The notes beneath the pieces are model-generated. The model made no database searches. It worked only from the letters and a program-made list of their open reading frames with translations, and was not told the origin of the DNA. Shown here in pieces: positions 30,681 to 39,578 of a DNA stretch of 64,000 bases. Source of the DNA: Oleiphilaceae bacterium. GTDB lineage: Bacteria > Pseudomonadota > Gammaproteobacteria > Pseudomonadales > Oleiphilaceae. The DNA is taken from positions 396,872 through 460,871 of the forward strand of contig JAKVBL010000004.1 of the NCBI GenBank assembly GCA_022447365.1, given 5' to 3'. The translations under genes were made by a program, and so were the position numbers. Numbering within the stretch: position 1 is the stretch's first letter; every line of letters starts with the position of its first letter.

Positions 30681-30926
30681 ATGACAAAACGTTTTATAGC
30701 GGGTGCAGTTTGTCCGCGTTGCGGAGAAATGGACCGCCTCGTATCTTTTCAAGAAAATGGCAAAACGGTTCGCGAGTGTGTGGCTTGTGGTTTTACAGAA
30801 GCACTCGTTGCAAATGTTTCGCCGGATGAATTAAAAACACGCGTTAATCAGTTTGAAGAACCTACCGAACAAGAAGAAGTGAGCGTTGTAAAATTGCTCG
30901 ACCCTCAAGATTTGAGCAAAAAGTAA
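30681..30926 (+). CDS. YheV-type zinc ribbon protein
   Basis: This 81-residue protein begins with KRFIAGAVCPRCGEMDRLV and then has CVACGFTE, giving two CxxC pairs (CPRC and CVAC) about 20 residues apart, a zinc ribbon. It matches the YheV-type family found next to prlC. The acidic tail (EEPTEQEEVS) is featureless. Translation is probably coupled to prlC, since only three bases separate them. The role is unknown. Confidence 0.87.
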   Translation: MTKRFIAGAVCPRCGEMDRLVSFQENGKTVRECVACGFTEALVANVSPDELKTRVNQFEEPTEQEEVSVVKLLDPQDLSKK

Positions 30927-30957
30927 ACAAAACTTTCGTGTCGCAAAGCACTGTTCG

Positions 30958-30995
30958 AAAAAAAAGCTCAAAAAAAGAACAAAAAAGGCCTAAAA
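30958..30995 (+). promoter_or_regulatory. Helically phased A-tracts before the cox promoter
   Basis: Four A-tracts lie at 30958-30965, 30970-30976, 30981-30986 and 30992-30995. Their centres are about 10 to 11.5 bases apart, immediately upstream of the -35 box at 31000. This pattern is expected of intrinsically curved DNA or an UP element. Confidence 0.6.
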
Positions 30996-30999
30996 GGCG

Positions 31000-31029
31000 T
31001 TGCGATTTCAAAATGCAGCTCGCTATACT
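31000..31029 (+). promoter_or_regulatory. Candidate sigma-70 promoter of the cox operon
   Basis: TTGCGA (31000-31005) and TATACT (31024-31029) are 18 bases apart and lie about 110 bases before the coxB ATG. This is the best sigma-70-like match in the 30927-31140 gap. It implies a 5' UTR of about 105 bases. Confidence 0.6.
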
Positions 31030-31140
31030 CAAAGGGCAATAAAAATAAATCCAACTGTTACTTGAGCTTCTTTGAAGTAGTTAAGTAGTTAGTAGTAGGA
31101 AGCCTCACAGGAACAAAAATAATAATCTGTGGAGACCCGT

Positions 31141-32262
31141 ATGCGATCACGCCTAGTAAAGGCGCTGAGTCTGCTGCTGTCTGCAATTTATGCAGCGGAT
31201 GTAAGCGCAGAGTATGGATTGAATATGCCTCGCGGAGTGACGGACATTAGTCACTCAGTCTATGACTTGCACATGACCATTTTTTGGATTTGTGTGGCAA
31301 TTGGTGTCGTAGTGTTTGGGGTGATGTTCTATTCGATCTTTAAGCACCGTAAGAGTAAAGGCGCGGTAGCTTCGAATTTTCATGAAAATACTACGATAGA
31401 AATTATTTGGACGATCGTTCCTGTAATTATTCTGGTTGTCATGGCAATTCCAGCGACCAAAACACTTGTTGAAATGTACGACACTAGTGATGCTGATGTG
31501 GACATCAAAATCACTGGTTACCAATGGAAATGGCGTTACGAGTATTTGGGCTCAGGGGTCGATTTCTTCAGCAACATGTCCACACCCAAAGAAGAAATCT
31601 ATAACGCACAAGAGAAAAACGAAAATTATCTATTAGAAGTAGATAACGAGCTCGTTGTGCCGGTTGGTAAAAAAATTCGCTTCTTAATTACGGCAAATGA
31701 CGTGATTCACTCATGGTGGATTCCTGATTTTGCGGTAAAAAAAGATGCCATTCCTGGTTTTATTAATGAGAGCTGGACACGTATTAATGAGCCGGGAGTA
31801 TATCGCGGTCAATGTACAGAGCTGTGCGGTAAAGATCATGGCTTTATGCCTGTCGTTGTGCGTGTAGTCGAACAATCGGAATACGATGATTGGCTTGCAC
31901 AAAAACAAGAAGAAGCAAAAGCGGCAGCAGAACTTGCCAAACTCACCTTCACCTTAGAAGAACAGATGGAACGCGGAGAAAAAGTATACGCGACCAACTG
32001 CGCAGCGTGTCACCAACCGAATGGGCAGGGTATTCCTCCGGCGTTCCCAAGCCTTGTAGGAACAGAGATCGCTACAAAACTGCTGGATAAGCATATTGAG
32101 GTTGTTGTTGATGGTGTTGCTGGTTCGGCTATGCAAGCCTATGGTGGGCAATTGAGTGAGGTTGATATTGCTGCAGTTATTACTTACGAGCGCAATGCGT
32201 GGGGTAATGACACCGGCGACAATGTTTCTGCCAAAGACATCGTTGACTATAAAAATAAATAG
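31141..32262 (+). CDS. coxB: Cytochrome c oxidase subunit II with fused cytochrome c domain
   Basis: ATG 31141 is preferred to an in-frame GTG at 31129 because GGAG lies six bases before it; this gives 373 residues. After a signal peptide there are two transmembrane helices, then the cupredoxin domain with the CuA site (GQCTELCGKDHGFMPV supplies both Cys, His and Met). A C-terminal class I cytochrome c domain has the heme motif CAACH. It is therefore a caa3-like subunit II that brings its own electron carrier domain. coxA follows after eight bases. Confidence 0.96.
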   Translation: MRSRLVKALSLLLSAIYAADVSAEYGLNMPRGVTDISHSVYDLHMTIFWICVAIGVVVFGVMFYSIFKHRKSKGAVASNFHENTTIEIIWTIVPVIILVVMAIPATKTLVEMYDTSDADVDIKITGYQWKWRYEYLGSGVDFFSNMSTPKEEIYNAQEKNENYLLEVDNELVVPVGKKIRFLITANDVIHSWWIPDFAVKKDAIPGFINESWTRINEPGVYRGQCTELCGKDHGFMPVVVRVVEQSEYDDWLAQKQEEAKAAAELAKLTFTLEEQMERGEKVYATNCAACHQPNGQGIPPAFPSLVGTEIATKLLDKHIEVVVDGVAGSAMQAYGGQLSEVDIAAVITYERNAWGNDTGDNVSAKDIVDYKNK

Positions 32263-32270
32263 GAGGGCTT

Positions 32271-33860
32271 ATGAGCGCTGTAATCGACAATCCGTCTCAT
32301 GACGATCATGAGCACCATGGTCCAACGAAAGGTATTGCGCGTTGGCTATTTACTACCAACCATAAAGATATTGGTTCGATGTACTTGTGGTTCAGTTTTG
32401 CGATGTTTCTTGTGGGCGGTTGTATGGCACTCACTATCCGAGCAGAACTCTTTCAACCAGGTTTGCAATTAGTCGAACCCGAGTTTTTCAATCAGATGAC
32501 CACGATGCACGGTCTGATCATGGTGTTCGGCGCCGTTATGCCTGCTTTCGTAGGTTTGGCGAACTGGATGATCCCAATGATGGTTGGTGCGCCTGATATG
32601 GCGCTGCCTCGCATGAACAACTGGAGCTTCTGGATTCTACCTTTTGCTTTTGGCTTGTTGTTAAGCACATTATTCATGGAGGGCGGTGCGCCAAACTTTG
32701 GTTGGACATTCTATGCGCCCTTATCGACGACCTATGCTCCAGATACCGTGACATATTTCATTTTTGGCGTTCATATGATGGGTATCTCATCCATTATGGG
32801 GGCGATTAACGTGATTGCGACCATTTTGAATATGCGCGCACCAGGTATGACCTTAATGAAAATGCCATTGTTTGTATGGACATGGTTGATTACCGCATTC
32901 TTGCTGATTGCTGTCATGCCGGTCTTGGCAGGTGTTGTGACAATGATGCTGATGGATGTTCACTTCGGAACTAGCTTCTTTGATGCAGCTGGCGGTGGTG
33001 ACCCAGTATTGTTCCAGCATATTTTCTGGTTCTTCGGGCATCCTGAGGTATACATCATGATTCTCCCTGCGTTCGGGGTCGTGAGTCAGATTATTCCTAC
33101 ATTTTCGCGTAAGCCGCTCTTTGGTTATCATTCCATGGTTTATGCGGTCGCTTCAATTGCGATTTTGTCGTTCATTGTATGGGCTCACCATATGTTTACT
33201 GTGGGGATGCCTCTCGCGGGTGAACTGTTCTTTATGTACGCAACGATGTTGATCGCAGTGCCGACGGGTGTGAAGGTCTTTAATTGGATCACGACGATGT
33301 TCCGAGGTTCACTCACCTTTGAAGCGCCGATGTTATTTTCCGTAGCATTCGTTGTGCTGTTTACCATTGGTGGTTTTTCGGGATTGATGTTGGCGATAGC
33401 GCCGTCTGACTTCCAGTATCACGATACTTACTTTGTGGTCGCGCATTTCCATTATGTGTTAGTTCCTGGGGCAATCTTTGGGATATTTGCCGCAGTCTAC
33501 TATTGGCTTCCTAAATGGTGTGGGCGTATGTATAGCGAGCCACTCGCTAAAGCGCATTTTTGGTTGTCGTTTATTGGTATGAACTTGGCGTTCTTCCCGA
33601 TGCACTTCCTTGGGCTCGCTGGTATGCCTCGCCGTATTCCCGATTATGCACTTCAGTTTGCTGACTTTAATAGTATCTCTTCTGTTGGCGCATTTATTTT
33701 CGGGGCGACGCAGTTGCTGTTCTTGTATTTGGTGATTAAAGCCATCCGCAGTGGTGAACCTGCAACGGATCAAGTATGGGAAGGGGCTGAGGGGCTAGAG
33801 TGGACAGTGTCGTCACCAGCGCCATACCACACTTTCTCAACTCCACCTGAGGTGAAGTAA
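32271..33860 (+). CDS. coxA: Cytochrome c oxidase subunit I
   Basis: This is the heme-copper catalytic subunit, with twelve membrane helices in 529 residues. Diagnostic segments are GHPEVYIMILPAFG (CuB ligand His-Tyr and the proton-channel Glu), VWAHHMF (CuB His pair) and VVAHFHYVL (heme a3 and a ligands). The HGLIMVF segment supplies a low-spin heme ligand. The Glu in HPEV and the Tyr mark the A1-type, D- and K-channel enzyme. It starts eight bases after coxB with AGGAGG seven bases upstream of its ATG. Confidence 0.98.
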   Translation: MSAVIDNPSHDDHEHHGPTKGIARWLFTTNHKDIGSMYLWFSFAMFLVGGCMALTIRAELFQPGLQLVEPEFFNQMTTMHGLIMVFGAVMPAFVGLANWMIPMMVGAPDMALPRMNNWSFWILPFAFGLLLSTLFMEGGAPNFGWTFYAPLSTTYAPDTVTYFIFGVHMMGISSIMGAINVIATILNMRAPGMTLMKMPLFVWTWLITAFLLIAVMPVLAGVVTMMLMDVHFGTSFFDAAGGGDPVLFQHIFWFFGHPEVYIMILPAFGVVSQIIPTFSRKPLFGYHSMVYAVASIAILSFIVWAHHMFTVGMPLAGELFFMYATMLIAVPTGVKVFNWITTMFRGSLTFEAPMLFSVAFVVLFTIGGFSGLMLAIAPSDFQYHDTYFVVAHFHYVLVPGAIFGIFAAVYYWLPKWCGRMYSEPLAKAHFWLSFIGMNLAFFPMHFLGLAGMPRRIPDYALQFADFNSISSVGAFIFGATQLLFLYLVIKAIRSGEPATDQVWEGAEGLEWTVSSPAPYHTFSTPPEVK

Positions 33861-33879
33861 GTCATTAGGGAGCCTTCAT

Positions 33880-34455
33880 ATGCAAAATCAAAATACAAAA
33901 AGAACAGTAGTGAAGTCCGTATTCGCGGTTGTCGCGATGTTTGGTTTTGGTTTTGCCTTGGTTCCTTTGTATGACGTGTTCTGTGACATTACAGGATTGA
34001 ACGGAAAAACGTCTGGTCCTTATTCGGAAGCGAAAGCTCAAGCTCAAGAGAGGGACGAATCGCGTCAGGTGCGTGTGCAGTTCATTACTCAAAACAACGA
34101 GAGTATGCCGTGGGAGTTTAAGCCCGTGGATTATCAAGTTGAGGTGCATCCAGGTGAAATCATAGAAGTCGATTTCTATGCAAGAAACCCAACATCTAAT
34201 CCAATGGTTGCTCAAGCTGTTCCGAGCTTGTCCCCGTCCGAGGGAACAGACTATTTTCATAAAACCGAGTGTTTTTGTTTTACACGACAATTACTCAAAG
34301 CAGGCGAAGAAGTTTTGATGCCTTTACGTTTCGTCGTCGACGAGGCCTTGCCCGATCATTTAGGTACATTGACTTTGTCTTACACCTTATTTGATCAAAC
34401 AGAGACGCTCGACCCAGAAGAATTAGAAGAAACAACAACACAAGCAGCACTATAA
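33880..34455 (+). CDS. ctaG: Cytochrome c oxidase assembly protein CtaG/Cox11
   Basis: This membrane-anchored, periplasm-facing copper chaperone delivers copper to CuB. One membrane helix near residues 12-32 is followed by a beta-rich domain containing the CFCF copper motif (TECFCFTRQLLKAGEE) and a VDEALPDHLGTLTLSYTLF ending. The 191-residue size is standard. Its position between coxA and coxC matches the pseudomonad operon. The start is ATG 33880. Confidence 0.95.
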   Translation: MQNQNTKRTVVKSVFAVVAMFGFGFALVPLYDVFCDITGLNGKTSGPYSEAKAQAQERDESRQVRVQFITQNNESMPWEFKPVDYQVEVHPGEIIEVDFYARNPTSNPMVAQAVPSLSPSEGTDYFHKTECFCFTRQLLKAGEEVLMPLRFVVDEALPDHLGTLTLSYTLFDQTETLDPEELEETTTQAAL

Positions 34456-34513
34456 AAATTTATCAGACGTCCGCGAGCGGTTAAGCGCGTCTTTATGATA
34501 TAAGGAGTCTAGA

Positions 34514-35404
34514 ATGAGTGCAGAAACAAGCTATTACGTTCCAGCGCAGAGTCGCTGGCCTATTGTTGCAACAGTAGGACTTTTCTTAACGGTCGTTGGT
34601 GCTGGCAGCGTGATGAACGCGAGCTCTGCTGGTGAATCGACCGGTATGTCTTGGCTAACCTTTATGATAGGCGCATTGATCATGGCCTATATGCTTTTTG
34701 GTTGGTTTGGGCACGTCATCCAAGAGAGTCAACAAGGTCTTTACAGTGAGCAAATGGATCGATCTTTCCGCTGGGGGATGAGTTGGTTTATCTTCTCAGA
34801 AGTGATGTTTTTTGCGGCCTTTTTTGGCGCTTTGTTTTATATCCGAGTATTGGCTGTCCCATGGATCGGCGGAGAGGGCGCGAATACCTCAACAGGCGAG
34901 TTGTTATGGCCTGAGTTTGAGGCGACTTGGCCATTAATGGTGAACCCAAATAATGAGTTATATCCAGGTCCGAGCGCATTGATTAGTCCTTGGGGAATTC
35001 CGTTACTTAATACTGCTTTATTGGTGGCTTCGAGTGTCACGATCACGATTGCGCATCATGCGTTAAAAGATGGGGATCGTGGCAAATTAACCTTGTGGTT
35101 GGGTGCGACCATTGCCCTAGGCGTCGTGTTCTTATACTTCCAAGGTTATGAATATGTGCATGCCTATAATGACCTCGATCTGACCTTGTCTTCTGGGATT
35201 TATGGCACGACCTTCTTCTTATTGACGGGTTTTCACGGTGCACACGTAACGCTTGGGACTCTAATGTTGATCATTATGTTTTTCAGAGTGCGTAAAGGCC
35301 ACTTCGATAAAGCAAATCACTTTGGCTTCGAAGCGACAGCATGGTACTGGCACTTCGTCGACGTGGTGTGGTTAGGTTTATTTTTCTTGGTTTATATTCT
35401 GTAG
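34514..35404 (+). CDS. coxC: Cytochrome c oxidase subunit III
   Basis: Seven membrane helices in 296 residues with the subunit III signatures: an EVMFFAAFFGALFYIR segment in helix 3, GYEYVHAYNDLDLTLSSGIYG, and the FHGAHVTLGTLMLI and WYWHFVDVVWLGLFFLVYIL ending. The conserved Glu and HxxH region match the A-type oxidase subunit. AAGGAG lies before the ATG. The gap of 58 bases after ctaG contains no recognisable separate promoter. Confidence 0.96.
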   Translation: MSAETSYYVPAQSRWPIVATVGLFLTVVGAGSVMNASSAGESTGMSWLTFMIGALIMAYMLFGWFGHVIQESQQGLYSEQMDRSFRWGMSWFIFSEVMFFAAFFGALFYIRVLAVPWIGGEGANTSTGELLWPEFEATWPLMVNPNNELYPGPSALISPWGIPLLNTALLVASSVTITIAHHALKDGDRGKLTLWLGATIALGVVFLYFQGYEYVHAYNDLDLTLSSGIYGTTFFLLTGFHGAHVTLGTLMLIIMFFRVRKGHFDKANHFGFEATAWYWHFVDVVWLGLFFLVYIL

Positions 35405-35412
35405 CAAGAGAC

Positions 35413-35619
35413 TTAAACAGGGGATGGGTTGAGCTGAAGCTCACCCGTCCATAAAGCAATAGCAACAACAATAACAAGTAATACAGCAAGCCCAACTCGA
35501 ACAGTTAAGGAGTTGGCTAAACGTTTTGATTTGCCATCGTCTTTAATCAAAAAGACTAGACCGCTGAACAAGCTAATGATGGCGCCGAGCAATATGAGTC
35601 CGATAAGAATTTTAAGCAT
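35413..35619 (-). CDS. Twin transmembrane DUF2909 family protein
   Basis: This 68-residue protein has two hydrophobic helices (about 1-26 and 40-62) joined by a charged loop (KDDGKSKRLA). This layout and the sequence fit the DUF2909 twin-transmembrane family, which sits inside or beside cox operons in several gammaproteobacteria. It is on the opposite strand to the cox genes, between coxC and surf1, so the cox transcript would be antisense to it. Its function is unknown. The ATG has only a weak ribosome site. Confidence 0.8.
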   Translation of the reverse strand: MLKILIGLILLGAIISLFSGLVFLIKDDGKSKRLANSLTVRVGLAVLLVIVVAIALWTGELQLNPSPV

Positions 35620-35710
35620 TTGGTTTCTTCTTATTGTATGAGTGCATTGAGTTTAACGCGCTCAGATTAGGAATCAAAGCTGTTATAAATCTGAGGTAGT
35701 GGTGTAGGTA

Positions 35711-36487
35711 ATGGCGATTGCGGAGAGTCTCCCAGAGACCACCAAGGGGCAGCAGTTTAAAGCTAAGCGACCGCTTATATTTATTTGGTTGTTTGTAGCG
35801 GTGTTTCTTCCGCTTATGCTGTCTTTAGGACATTGGCAATTAGATCGTGCAGATCAAAAACAGCAAAGAGCAGAGATACTGACACTACAATCTCAACTTC
35901 CTCTGCGAACTTATCCCTCTAACGATCCTATCAAATTATTCGAACCTAGATTGATTCAGGGCCATTTTACTGGGCAACACTTTTTGCTTGATAACCGCCA
36001 ATATCAAGGAAAAGTGGGGTATGAACTGGCCAGTGTTTTCGCTTTAGATTCGGGCGGATCTTTATTGGTGAATCAGGGGTGGATAGCGGCACCAAAATAT
36101 AGAGACAAGCTGCCAAAAGTTAGCAGCATTGTAACTCCTCAGTCTTTGACAGGATATTTCTACTGGACAGAAAAATCGTTGCCCGTTTGGAATGAAGATG
36201 CCGAGTTTGGAGAGAAAAGTATATGGCGTGTTCAGTCACTGAACATGGAAAAAATACGAGAACTGAGTGCCGCTGATTTAGTGGAGAATTCCGAATTTAG
36301 GCTACTACATCGAGTCCCATTCGCGTCCGACATTGGCGCGACAATAGATGCGCCAGATTTGTATTGGAATTACCAGTCGCAAACACCCGATAAACACACT
36401 GGTTATGCGTTTCAGTGGTTCGCGATGTCGTTTGCTTTAGTGATACTGGCACTATGGGCGACATACAAATTAATACCAAGAACATAA
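35711..36487 (+). CDS. SURF1 family cytochrome oxidase assembly protein
   Basis: SURF1 proteins help heme a insertion into subunit I. The protein has an N-terminal helix (about 22-42) and a C-terminal one (about 235-254) flanking a periplasmic domain. Characteristic segments are GHWQLDRADQKQQR after the first helix, LDNRQYQGKVGYEL, and LVNQGWIAAPKYRDKLP. The 258 residues are typical. The ATG at 35711 is preceded by a GGTAGTGGTG-rich stretch rather than a clean Shine-Dalgarno. The Sco-like gene follows after 24 bases. Confidence 0.92.
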   Translation: MAIAESLPETTKGQQFKAKRPLIFIWLFVAVFLPLMLSLGHWQLDRADQKQQRAEILTLQSQLPLRTYPSNDPIKLFEPRLIQGHFTGQHFLLDNRQYQGKVGYELASVFALDSGGSLLVNQGWIAAPKYRDKLPKVSSIVTPQSLTGYFYWTEKSLPVWNEDAEFGEKSIWRVQSLNMEKIRELSAADLVENSEFRLLHRVPFASDIGATIDAPDLYWNYQSQTPDKHTGYAFQWFAMSFALVILALWATYKLIPRT

Positions 36488-36511
36488 CAACAAGAAGTAG
36501 GGAGTATAAGA

Positions 36512-37111
36512 ATGAGTGAATCGTCGGTATCGTTTGAACAAACTAGAAGAAAAAGCCAACTTAAATTGATTGGTATTTTTTGTGTGGCCGGAGTGCCAGT
36601 CATGCTCGCAATGCTCATGTATTTTGGCAGTGTCGCTATTCCGACAGGCAAAACAAATAAAGGCCAATTATTAACCCCGACCTTAAATCTCAATAGCTTT
36701 GGATATCAACAAAATGCCGAAGGGTTTTATCCCGAAACAGGTGGTAAGTGGTTGATCGTACAAACAGGCTCGGGAGAGTGCGCTTTGGAGTGTCAGGATC
36801 TTGCGCATATCGCAAGACAAGTGAATATATTGATGGCGCGCGAACAAGAACGTGTGGCACGAGTGTTGTTATCCACCCAAGCAGAGCAAACGCAAGATTT
36901 ACTCGCGGCAGATTATCCACAGTTGTCAGTGAAGAGTGTTGATGAGTCAGCGCTAATTGAGCTTTATAAACAGGCAGACACAAGCAAAACGTGGAACTTA
37001 TGGGTGAGTGATCCGCTGGGCAATGTCATTCTTCGCTACGACTCAACTAATAGTGGCTACGATCTCAAAGACGATTTGAAGAAGTTATTGAAACTCTCAA
37101 ACATTGGTTAA
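36512..37111 (+). CDS. Sco-like membrane-anchored thioredoxin-fold protein
   Basis: This 199-residue protein corresponds in position to the uncharacterised gene between surf1 and ctaA in pseudomonad cox operons. One membrane helix (about 18-40) anchors a periplasmic domain with a thioredoxin-like course: GGKWLIVQTGSGECALECQ, with C90 and C94 forming CxxxC, then a long helix, and finally WNLWVSDPLGNVILRY. CxxxC at this position and the DPxGxxxxxY ending recall Sco copper chaperones. The only His is H99, so the distal copper-ligand His of Sco is not seen. A role in CuA assembly is inference. GGGAG precedes the ATG. Confidence 0.75.
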   Translation: MSESSVSFEQTRRKSQLKLIGIFCVAGVPVMLAMLMYFGSVAIPTGKTNKGQLLTPTLNLNSFGYQQNAEGFYPETGGKWLIVQTGSGECALECQDLAHIARQVNILMAREQERVARVLLSTQAEQTQDLLAADYPQLSVKSVDESALIELYKQADTSKTWNLWVSDPLGNVILRYDSTNSGYDLKDDLKKLLKLSNIG

Positions 37112-37124
37112 TGGGAGAGAAATG

Positions 37125-38165
37125 ATGTACCGCAGAGTCATTAATAGAGTTGCTATTGGCGCGACGTTTTTAGCTAGTGTTGTGGTCATGCTGGGCGCTT
37201 GGACTCGTCTGGTTGATGCAGGTCTTGGTTGCCCAGACTGGCCGGGTTGTTATGGTTTTCTTACTGTGCCAGAGACGCCTGAAAAAATTGCGATCGCCGA
37301 AATGCGCTTTCCTGATGCGCCAGTAGAGGTCGATAAAGGCTGGCCTGAAATGATTCATCGTTATTTTGCGAGTCTCTTGGGGTTCGTCCTTCTATGTTTG
37401 TCTGTGTACGCTATTCGTGTGCGTGCCAAAATTTCAGGAACGGCGAAAGAAGAGGCTTTACCATATGGGCATATTTTTGGTTTGCTAGCGCTCGTCATCT
37501 GCCAGGGCATGTTTGGTATGTGGACGGTCACACTAAAGTTATGGCCGCAAGTTGTAAGTGCGCATTTATTAGGAGGGTTTGCGACCCTATCACTGCTCTT
37601 TTTATTGGTGTTGAGAACGAGGCGTGAGCGCGGTGACTCGGATACTGAGCTAAAGAAAAAAGGAACTTCTGTTGGGAAGAAAGCTGCACTTATAGGGCTA
37701 ATACTGGTCGTTATACAAATATTTTTAGGTGCGTGGACCGCATCGAATTACGCCGCGCTCGCGTGTGGGGATGAACTACCGACATGTCAGGGTAGTTTTT
37801 GGCCGGATATGGATTTCGGGAAAGGCTTTGATTTAACGCAAGAAGTCGGCCCCAATTATTTGGGAGGAACGATGGACAATGAGAGTCGTGTCGCGATACA
37901 GGTTACACATCGTGTTGGGGCGATTGTCTTGTCAGTGTATTTGATATGGATGGTGTTTGTGCTTTGGCGCCAGAATCACGCATCTTCCATTCGTAATGCC
38001 TTATTGCTGATGTCTGCAGTGCTCGTCGTGCAGTTTGGTTTAGGTTTAAGTAATGTGATCTTATTGGTTCCATTGGCTATTGCAGTTGCGCATAATGCTG
38101 TAGGTGCTTTGTTGCTGTTAAGCATGGTGAACCTCAATTATCAGATATATCGCCTACAAAAATAA
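37125..38165 (+). CDS. ctaA: Heme A synthase
   Basis: CtaA oxidises the C8 methyl of heme O to a formyl group, making heme A. Eight helices and the heme-ligand and cysteine features are visible: [19 protein letters not shown] near the N-terminus, [14 protein letters not shown], a second Cys pair around [17 protein letters not shown], and VTHRVGAI and [11 protein letters not shown] for the second half. An in-frame TTG at 37104 lies inside the previous gene. ATG 37125, with GGGAGAG five bases upstream, is the likely start, giving 346 residues. ctaB follows after 17 bases. Confidence 0.93.
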   Translation: MYRRVINRVAIGATFLASVVVMLGAWTRLVDAGLGCPDWPGCYGFLTVPETPEKIAIAEMRFPDAPVEVDKGWPEMIHRYFASLLGFVLLCLSVYAIRVRAKISGTAKEEALPYGHIFGLLALVICQGMFGMWTVTLKLWPQVVSAHLLGGFATLSLLFLLVLRTRRERGDSDTELKKKGTSVGKKAALIGLILVVIQIFLGAWTASNYAALACGDELPTCQGSFWPDMDFGKGFDLTQEVGPNYLGGTMDNESRVAIQVTHRVGAIVLSVYLIWMVFVLWRQNHASSIRNALLLMSAVLVVQFGLGLSNVILLVPLAIAVAHNAVGALLLLSMVNLNYQIYRLQK

Positions 38166-38182
38166 TAAGGCGGGAGGACGTA

Positions 38183-39097
38183 ATGAAAACAACAGTGTCA
38201 GTAAGCACGAGCTCGGCGAGTGCTTCTTGGAAAGACTATCTAGAACTCTGCAAACCTAAAGTGGTTGCCCTCATGCTGCTAACTAGCGTCGTGGGCATGC
38301 TCCTAGCGACATATAGCTTGCCATCGTGGGAAGCTCTTATATTGGGTAATCTAGGGATTGCGTTGATGGCGGGATCCGCTGCGGCAATCAATCATGTCGT
38401 TGATCAACGCATTGACGTGCACATGGCGCGTACCAAGCAACGCCCGATCGTGCAGGGGAAAGTCGATAGTGCATCTGCACTTATCTTTGCGGCATTAATT
38501 GGCAGCATAGGGATGCTGGTATTAATGGTCTGGGTGAATGCCCTGACGGCCTGGTTAACCCTAGCTTCATTAATCGGTTATGCATTGATTTATACGATGT
38601 ATCTCAAGCGTGCTACTCCCCAGAATATTGTGATTGGTGGTTTGGCAGGCGCTGCACCTCCTCTGTTAGGTTGGACTGCTTCAACAGGTTATTTGGATCC
38701 TCATGCCTTATTGCTCGTGCTCATTATCTTCGCGTGGACGCCGCCGCATTTTTGGGCCTTAGCGATTCATAGAAAAGAAGAATATGCACAGGTTGGTATA
38801 CCTATGCTGCCAGTCACGCATGGAGAGTCATATACTAAGCTACATATTTTGCTGTACAGCGTGATCTTGATGTTAGTATCTATTCTTCCGTACTTGACGG
38901 GTATGTGCGGAGAGATTTATTTAGTTTCTGCAGTGTTACTTGGCTTGCGCTTTATTCAGTGGTCAGTGCGCATGATTCGAAATCATCATAAGCATGATGC
39001 GATCAATACTTTTAAATTCTCGATCACTTATTTGATGCTGTTGTTTGTTGCGTTATTAGTTGATCACTATACATGGCCAATGATGGTCGCCATGTAA
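38183..39097 (+). CDS. ctaB: Heme O synthase (protoheme IX farnesyltransferase)
   Basis: This UbiA-family prenyltransferase farnesylates protoheme to heme O, the substrate of CtaA. Its 304 residues form about nine helices. The Mg/diphosphate motif is [19 protein letters not shown] (N-D-D spacing), and the second Asp-rich loop region lies around [23 protein letters not shown] sits six to seven bases before the ATG. It is the last gene of the cox operon; no sco gene or terminator with a U-tract follows. Confidence 0.95.
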   Translation: MKTTVSVSTSSASASWKDYLELCKPKVVALMLLTSVVGMLLATYSLPSWEALILGNLGIALMAGSAAAINHVVDQRIDVHMARTKQRPIVQGKVDSASALIFAALIGSIGMLVLMVWVNALTAWLTLASLIGYALIYTMYLKRATPQNIVIGGLAGAAPPLLGWTASTGYLDPHALLLVLIIFAWTPPHFWALAIHRKEEYAQVGIPMLPVTHGESYTKLHILLYSVILMLVSILPYLTGMCGEIYLVSAVLLGLRFIQWSVRMIRNHHKHDAINTFKFSITYLMLLFVALLVDHYTWPMMVAM

Positions 39098-39158
39098 TTT
39101 GGTTTGTGTGGAGGGCCGAGGGTGTCATTGCCATCTCTGTCCTCCACCAAAGATTCCT

Positions 39159-39500
39159 CTAAAACTCGTTTTGAGCTTCCAGGATTACCAAAATATTCGA
39201 CAGGATGTCGCGCATATCTATGAGCGTTTTTGTTCTCGGAATTAAGTTGCTTAAACGTTGTTCTAGCTCCTCTACCTTCGGCACGATGCGACGAATTCCT
39301 TCAGTGATAAATTCATAGGGGTAGTGATGGTCTTGTATGCTGAGCTTATTAAGTTCGCCAATCTCTAACAAAAACATGCTGTGTATATCGTAAATGAAGT
39401 CTTTGTCTGTGATCGATGAGGCTTCCCAGTAAGCGTCATCTAGTAACTCACTAAAGCTCATGAATTCATTAATGGTATGGGCAATGGATGGGGTCGACAC
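39159..39500 (-). CDS. Hypothetical 113-residue protein
   Basis: I take GTG at 39500 as the start because GAGGAAG (39514-39508) lies seven bases upstream; a longer open frame begins at 39566 without such a site, and ATG 39461 lacks one too. The product is acidic, helical and soluble, with segments such as MSFSELLDDAYWEAS and EGIRRIVPKVEELEQRLSN that suggest amphipathic or coiled-coil helices. No family was recognised and no signal peptide is present. It lies downstream of the lipoprotein gene but separated from it by a stable hairpin (39525-39556). Confidence 0.6.
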   Translation of the reverse strand: MSTPSIAHTINEFMSFSELLDDAYWEASSITDKDFIYDIHSMFLLEIGELNKLSIQDHHYPYEFITEGIRRIVPKVEELEQRLSNLIPRTKTLIDMRDILSNILVILEAQNEF

Positions 39501-39524
39501 GCAATTCTTCCTCTTAGTTAGCCT

Positions 39525-39556
39525 TGGCCTCGCTAGATTAACTATAGCAGAGGCCA
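39525..39556 (-). other. Stable hairpin after the lipoprotein gene
   Basis: TGGCCTC-GCTA (39525-39535) pairs with TAGC-A-GAGGCCA (39545-39556), eleven pairs with one bulged A and a 9-base loop. It lies 23 bases past the lipoprotein stop. No U-tract follows on the reverse strand. It could be a Rho-dependent end or a processing/stability element. Confidence 0.55.
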
Positions 39557-39578
39557 GAAGAAGCATTGCGTTAGATGA

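Noticed and set aside
33865..34290. 141-codon reverse open frame over ctaG
   Set aside because: It is antisense to ctaG, which has the clear copper motif, and lacks a Shine-Dalgarno site and recognisable domains.
39098..39158. Possible terminator after ctaB (TGGAGG and CCTCCA)
   Set aside because: The loop would be over 20 bases and there is no T-run.
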